A stretch of 64,000 bases of DNA from Lineus longissimus (Eukaryota > Nemertea > Pilidiophora > Heteronemertea > Lineidae), in the NCBI RefSeq assembly GCF_910592395.1, contig NC_088310.1, positions 12,965,501 to 13,029,500 of the forward strand. The letters are read 5' to 3'. Below are positions 59,271 through 64,000 of the stretch, piece by piece. Under the pieces are notes generated by a model. The model was given only the letters and a program-made list of their open reading frames with translations, made no database searches and was not told the DNA's origin. Each line of letters opens with the position of its first letter. The first letter of the stretch is position 1. Both the position numbers and the translations under genes were made by a program.

Positions 59271-60579
59271 ATGTTTTTTCAACATGTAGGCCTGGACAGT
59301 GATATATAATATACCTAAAGCTCAGCGGTCGTGTGAGGCAATTGTTAATTGTTAATTGGTAGTTATTCCTCTAATCACAATAAAAAGTCTAGTCATCTGA
59401 AGGGGGGAGTGACCTGTTCTAGGATATTTCATCACAATTACCAGATTGGAGAAAGGTGTGGTTAGGGGTCACACGTTCAGGGTAAGGAGAATTTGGGGTA
59501 GAAAACCTCCAATTAAACTGAAAACATTATAAACAGCACCGTTCTTCGTACGTGTTAGTACGATAATAAATATATAAGCTTATGTACATAATTTGCAATT
59601 CGATTTTATTTCAATTGTCAGGCAGGTTTTAAATACTTTAGAAACAGATGTCAAAATGTTTTTACTGAGAAGCCTTTTTGCATTTGTGAATGTACTTTTA
59701 ATCCAGGTGCCTCCCGTTCTGAATTCCCGCTCAAAGTTTTATTCCCAGATGTTCTGATGAAAGTACCGAGAGGTCCAGTAGACATGTTTTTAAACCCTCA
59801 AATTTTAGTTGTGGGTTGACCGTGATAAATACAGGGCTTCGGGGGTCTGTTTTGGGAATAATTTTTCGACCATTTTTTACCCGTGAATCGACTTTTCGGC
59901 CGCGATGGGTAAATTTGACCCATAAGATCACATTATTTTGGCTACTGAACTGAAACTTCATCATTTTTTCCCTTTTATATAGAAAAAGCTAATCAATCAT
60001 CACAGCATGATGAGTACCGTTTACACGTGTCTTCCGTAAACCCAAGCTTACCCATGGAGGAGAACCAGAGTTCACAATTTGGGTAAATTTATGGGTTACG
60101 TTTCGCATTATCAAGAAAGCATCATGGGCAATGAGGCTAGTGAAAAATATGTGTGCCATATTTGCAGGTTTATGACTGTCAGACTCTGTAAACAACCTGT
60201 ATTTGTTAAGCTAAATATACATAACGTGGAAGTGGACCGTTAAGCACGCGTAGCATACATGTGACAAGCTCTGACAAAAGGTTACATACGTGCAAAATAT
60301 TTTAAAAGAGCTGTTACTAGAAGATGATTCCGGTCCATACACAAGAATCATTAAAATGACGTATGTTTCATGACAAATCTATTGAGGGTTGACTGAGATA
60401 TGAACTTCAGAATACATCACTCTGTAACGTATAAAGGAGAGAAAACCTTGTCCAAAGATAGGTTGATCTGATTTAATTTTAGTTTATACGATTTATTTGA
60501 CACCATAATAAGACATAAGATAAACAAGCGAATAATGAACATTAGAATAAAAACAGACAAAGTAACACAATGATGGCAC
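59271..60579. other. No recognisable feature
   Basis: No coding, RNA or transposon pattern was recognised. Confidence 0.5.
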
Positions 60580-60584
60580 TAAAT

Positions 60585-60690
60585 GGGGACGCCCAGAGGG
60601 GTCATAGACCCATAATAGGGGTCCCCTTAAGATTATACATATAAAATGAATTAGATCAATGAAACCCTAGATGATAGGAAAGAAGCGAGT
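60585..60690. repeat. Short dispersed repeat, copy 1
   Basis: Contains GGGGACGCCCAGAGGGGTCA and CCATAATAGGGGTCCCCTTA and matches 61017-61122 in the same orientation. The second copy interrupts the terminal repeat of the 60959 element, so this is a mobile short element (SINE-like or MITE). Confidence 0.65.
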
Positions 60691-60958
60691 GAGTCACAGC
60701 ACTATCGCTGCCCCTGACTAACATACAGTGCCGCGACTAGAATTGCTCCTTTAAACACTTTCAACGTGATTAACCCCAACATTGGACTTATAAAACATAA
60801 CACTAGCGGATACATAAAGATTTAAAATCGACAGTTAGCTCATCTGCAACTCCTAACGCAAGTGCAAGCGTTGTCTGGGTCAAAATTGCCCGTCCATGAC
60901 TCGCGCGCGCGGGCAGGGCGTTCAACCTGTTAGTTACACAATTGAATGAAACTGTCAA

Positions 60959-62690
60959 GGCCCATTGTGCTCACCGTAATGATTTTTGGTGGTTAGGAAT
61001 TCATCCTGGCACTCGATGGGAACGCCCAGAGGGGTCAAAGACCCATAATAGGGGTCCCCTTAAGATTATATATACATGTAAAATGAAATAAATAAATGAA
61101 ACCCTAGAGGATAGGAAAGAAGTTGAAGAAGCAGTTAAGAAACATGCTACATGTATAATATATAGGTAAAACTTAAGTCGTTAAATCATGTGATGTGTCT
61201 TTGTGTGGAGTACCTACTATAAAAATATCATCGAAAACAAGTAACTGATAAGCTAGATATTGCACATTTACTCTTTGGCTCATCGTCTAAGTGAGTCTAT
61301 ACAATACCGCAGTGTCTGTCGTCCGTCGTCGTCGTATCCTATTTCAAAAACAGTGACACGTTTCTTAACCGCTCAAGCTATGAACTTGAAACTTTGTATA
61401 CAGGACTCCTCAGTTCAGGTAAACTCCGACAATGAATTTCAGTTCGATTTGATTCTTAACTTGGCCACCAGGGGGCCAGATGTGGAAACATAAAAAGTGT
61501 GATATCTCTCTTATAAGTGTCCTGTTTTCGATAAAATGTTGATGGTAGGTACTCCTAGCAAGTGTACATCACATATCATACGTCTTTTTGATTTGACCTA
61601 GTTTTCACGGTCACAGAGGTCAAATGGTGTAAATTGGCCGTTTGAGTGTTACTATGGCATATTTCTTAAACGCTAAAGCTATGAACTTGAAATTTAATGC
61701 ACATTACTCCCTTTGTTATATGACCGCAGACACCAAATTTCGGTCTGATCTGATATTTGACTTGGCCACCAGGGGGCCAAAACTAAAAAAGGTAATAGTG
61801 CAATATCTTGCTAATTGGTAACTTGCTTTCGATGATTTTTTTATGTTTGGTACTCCTAGCAAGGATTCATCCCATATCCTATGGATTTTTGATTTGACCA
61901 AATTTTCAAGGTCACAGAGGTCAAATGGTGTAAATTGGCCGTTTGGGTGTAACAATGGCACGTTTCTTAACCGCTAAAGCTATGAACTTGAAATTTGGTA
62001 CACATGACTCCCTATGTCATGTTACCTCTGGCAATGAATTTCAGTCTAATCTGATTCTTTGAATTGACCACCTGGTGGTTAGAAGTGAAAACCTAAAATG
62101 TTTGATATCTCTCTTATGAGTGACTAGTTTTCGATAGAATTTTGATAGTAAGTTCTCCTAGCAAGGTACATCACATATCATACGGGTTTTTGATTTGTTC
62201 AAATTTTCAAGGTCACAGAGGTCAAATGGCGTAAATTGGTTGTTTGAGTGTAACTAGGGCACGTTTCTTAACCGCAAAAGCTATGAACTTGAAATTTGGT
62301 ACACATGACTCCAAATGTCTTGTAACCTCGGACAACGAATTTCGATCTGATCTAATCCTCGACTTGGCCACCAGGAGGCCAAAACTAAAAAAGGGAAAAC
62401 GTGCAATATCTCGCTTATTATGATATTTGTACGGTAGTTACTCCAAGCAGCGATACATCACATGTCGTACCGACTTTGGTTTGACCTATATACTATACAT
62501 GTTGCATGTTCCTTAACCAGGATGAATTCCTAACTACCAAATATCTATACGGTGAGCACAATGGCCCTTGGCCATTTCATTTAAGTTTTGGCCTCCTGGT
62601 GGCCAAATCGAGAATCAGATTGGATCGAAATTTAGTGTCCGAGGTTACATGTCGTTGGGAGTCATGTGTACCAAATTTGCATGTCAGCTG
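60959..62690. mobile_element. Element with GGCCATTGTGCTCACC ends and ~300-bp tandem units, copy 2
   Basis: GGCCCATTGTGCTCACC at 60959 and GGTGAGCACAATGGCC at 62551-62566 are inverted, as are the neighbouring TAGGAATTCATCCTGG and CCAGGATGAATTCCTA. The interior has four tandem units of about 300 bp, each marked by CGTTTCTTAACCGCTAAAGC (near 61353, 61660, 61960 and 62262). A short repeat (61017-61122) is inserted in the left end. A part unit in reverse orientation follows to 62690. Non-coding. Confidence 0.75.
61017..61122. repeat. Short dispersed repeat, copy 2 (insertion)
   Basis: Same as 60585-60690. Removing it rejoins CATCCTGG to TTAAG-AACATGC, the uninterrupted order seen at 37740. Confidence 0.65.
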
Positions 62691-63237
62691 TGGACACAGC
62701 CGAACAAGTTAGTTGCATCCACAGCATAGGCAAATTAACATAATCGCGTCATCAATGATGTCAGCTGGAGAAAAAAGAGTTAAGAGTGGAAAATTTGCAG
62801 ATGGTGTTTAGTCAAGCGAGTTTATTATATTGGAGAAAGTACATTTGAAATAGGATGATTTTTAAAAAAATTGTGAACAATCTCCCCGGTCCACTTCAAC
62901 AGTTTTGGGTTTCGGACAGTGTCAGCAAATCACTGTCCACTATATATGGTTACCAAAGCAGCTAGCAGACGACTGCAAAAAAAATTAAAGCACAGGCATA
63001 TTCAACCGCAAATATTTCCTTCCAATGGCACTCGACGTGGATTTGCTGCTTGGTATTTCTAGATGATATCTTAAATACACATGTTGGTAGGTTTCTATTG
63101 ATGAAGGTGTCCTGAATAAGTAGATAAATCAGTGTTTTTGGAGCTCGATGCCAAATTAATGGCACAATTTACGCTTATTTCTACCATAATTAACTAATTT
63201 GAGGAGATTATTGCACGGGTAGCATTGTAGTGTAGCC
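62691..63237. other. No recognisable feature
   Basis: No gene or repeat end was recognised. Confidence 0.5.
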
Positions 63238-63515
63238 TCTGCACCAGAATAGGAAGATGTAATTGCAAGCGCTTGGCTGAAATTGGTGTATAAAGTGACT
63301 TAAATTGCAAAAATATACGGCAGGCTGTCCGTTATGGCTACCTCTGTGGACCTATGTGACTGTCCGCTCTGGTTCCACCATAAACATAGCGGACAGTCAT
63401 GAAAGTGTCCACATGTAACCATAGTGGACACTAGCTATAACTGCATTTTAAGTCACGTTATGAAACACTTTGAGCCAAGTGCTTGTTATCACATCTTCCT
63501 ATTCTGGTGTACTGG
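63238..63515. mobile_element. Palindromic MITE, ~275 bp
   Basis: CACCAGAATAGGAAGATGT at the left is matched by its reverse complement ACATCTTCCTATTCTGGTG at the right. The arms run about 70 bp with mismatches, and the centre holds further mirrored GACTGTCCGC / GCGGACAGTC blocks. Confidence 0.75.
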
Positions 63516-64000
63516 TGTTTTTTAAAAAAACTATTGACTCAAAAACCAGAAATATAGCCTTTCTGTCGGCAACTGCAGATCAGGCACCAGTCTACCGATT
63601 CAGACAATTCTTGTACCACTGAACTGCAATTGTTCTCTGCAACCCAATGGCATTTACTTCTTAGTCTTTCAGTTAAGGTCGATCTATATCCATGCGTGGC
63701 GCAAAGCTGCCCAACTTCAACTCGTGATAAATCATTGATAACAATGATTCAAAAAGAAATTATGGTACGTTACGTTACGTATGAAGCATCTAAGTGAACT
63801 TTCCCCCTAAATATCTGGATCGTATTTCTTGATTACCCGGAAAGATTACTTTTGTTTGAAGGTAAAAAATCACCTTGATAATCTTTATGTCAACATGCTA
63901 CGTCACATCGAAGCATACTCTGTTGGAGAGGACGCAGCCTTTCCTAGCGCATGTCCGTAAAACCGCCGATTATTAAACAAATTTCTAGACATGCATATAT
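63516..64000. other. No recognisable feature
   Basis: End of window; no coding or repeat pattern was recognised. Confidence 0.5.

Overview
This is nuclear DNA from an intron-rich animal: GT-AG introns of 0.2-5.6 kb, an AATAAA poly(A) signal, tRNA-derived SINEs, LINE tails, BEL/Pao, Harbinger, a Kolobok-like element and many palindromic MITEs. The repeat families fit a marine invertebrate, perhaps a deuterostome such as a hemichordate, echinoderm or lancelet; the species cannot be fixed from the sequence.

Region 1-34,640 holds one host gene on the + strand. It was rebuilt from 14 exons whose phases all agree and encodes a 612-residue LRRC74A/LRRC74B-like protein: an acidic N-terminus, about ten ribonuclease-inhibitor-type leucine-rich repeats, two EF-hands and a Ser/Pro-rich tail. 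A second exon (33,685-33,766) with the same phase, the same start (R-E-L-x-x-G-N) and its own stop lies just before the standard last exon. This suggests a duplicated alternative 3' terminal exon and a 549-residue isoform. The introns are packed with transposons: a LINE broken by a recent templated-looking insertion (4.2-6.0 kb), head-to-head SINEs (10.7-11.6 kb), a foldback element with tandem-repeat arms and a 9-bp target duplication (16.5-17.9 kb), a 572-bp palindrome also with a 9-bp duplication (23.1-23.7 kb), a mariner-like element (24.5-25.4 kb), a LINE reverse-transcriptase remnant (26.3-27.2 kb), and a nest at 29.4-31.1 kb in which a 198-bp MITE has jumped into an inverted copy of itself.

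Region 34,640-64,000 shows no convincing host gene. It is a transposon landscape: two copies of an element built on a ~300-bp tandem unit (37.7-39.5 and 61.0-62.7 kb), a Harbinger 5' fragment with a Myb/SANT exon (39.5 kb), two copies of a C/G-run-rich repeat (42.4 and 52.5 kb), decayed BEL/Pao pol fragments in opposite orientations (44.4-48.2 kb), a Kolobok-like element with TTAA ends and a THAP-like start (48.3-50.6 kb), a 5'-truncated LINE (50.6-51.4 kb), a second foldback-like family (54.6-55.5 kb, related to 37.0-37.5 kb), and a structurally complete Harbinger transposon (56,283-59,267).

The Harbinger is the most complete mobile unit. It has near-identical terminal inverted repeats, a 3-bp TGT target duplication, a two-exon DDE transposase on + and a convergent three-exon Myb/SANT-like partner on -, one of whose introns is inferred to be GC-AG. 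Both reading frames are open after splicing. In known Harbinger elements the Myb-like protein binds the ends and helps bring the transposase to the nucleus and DNA.
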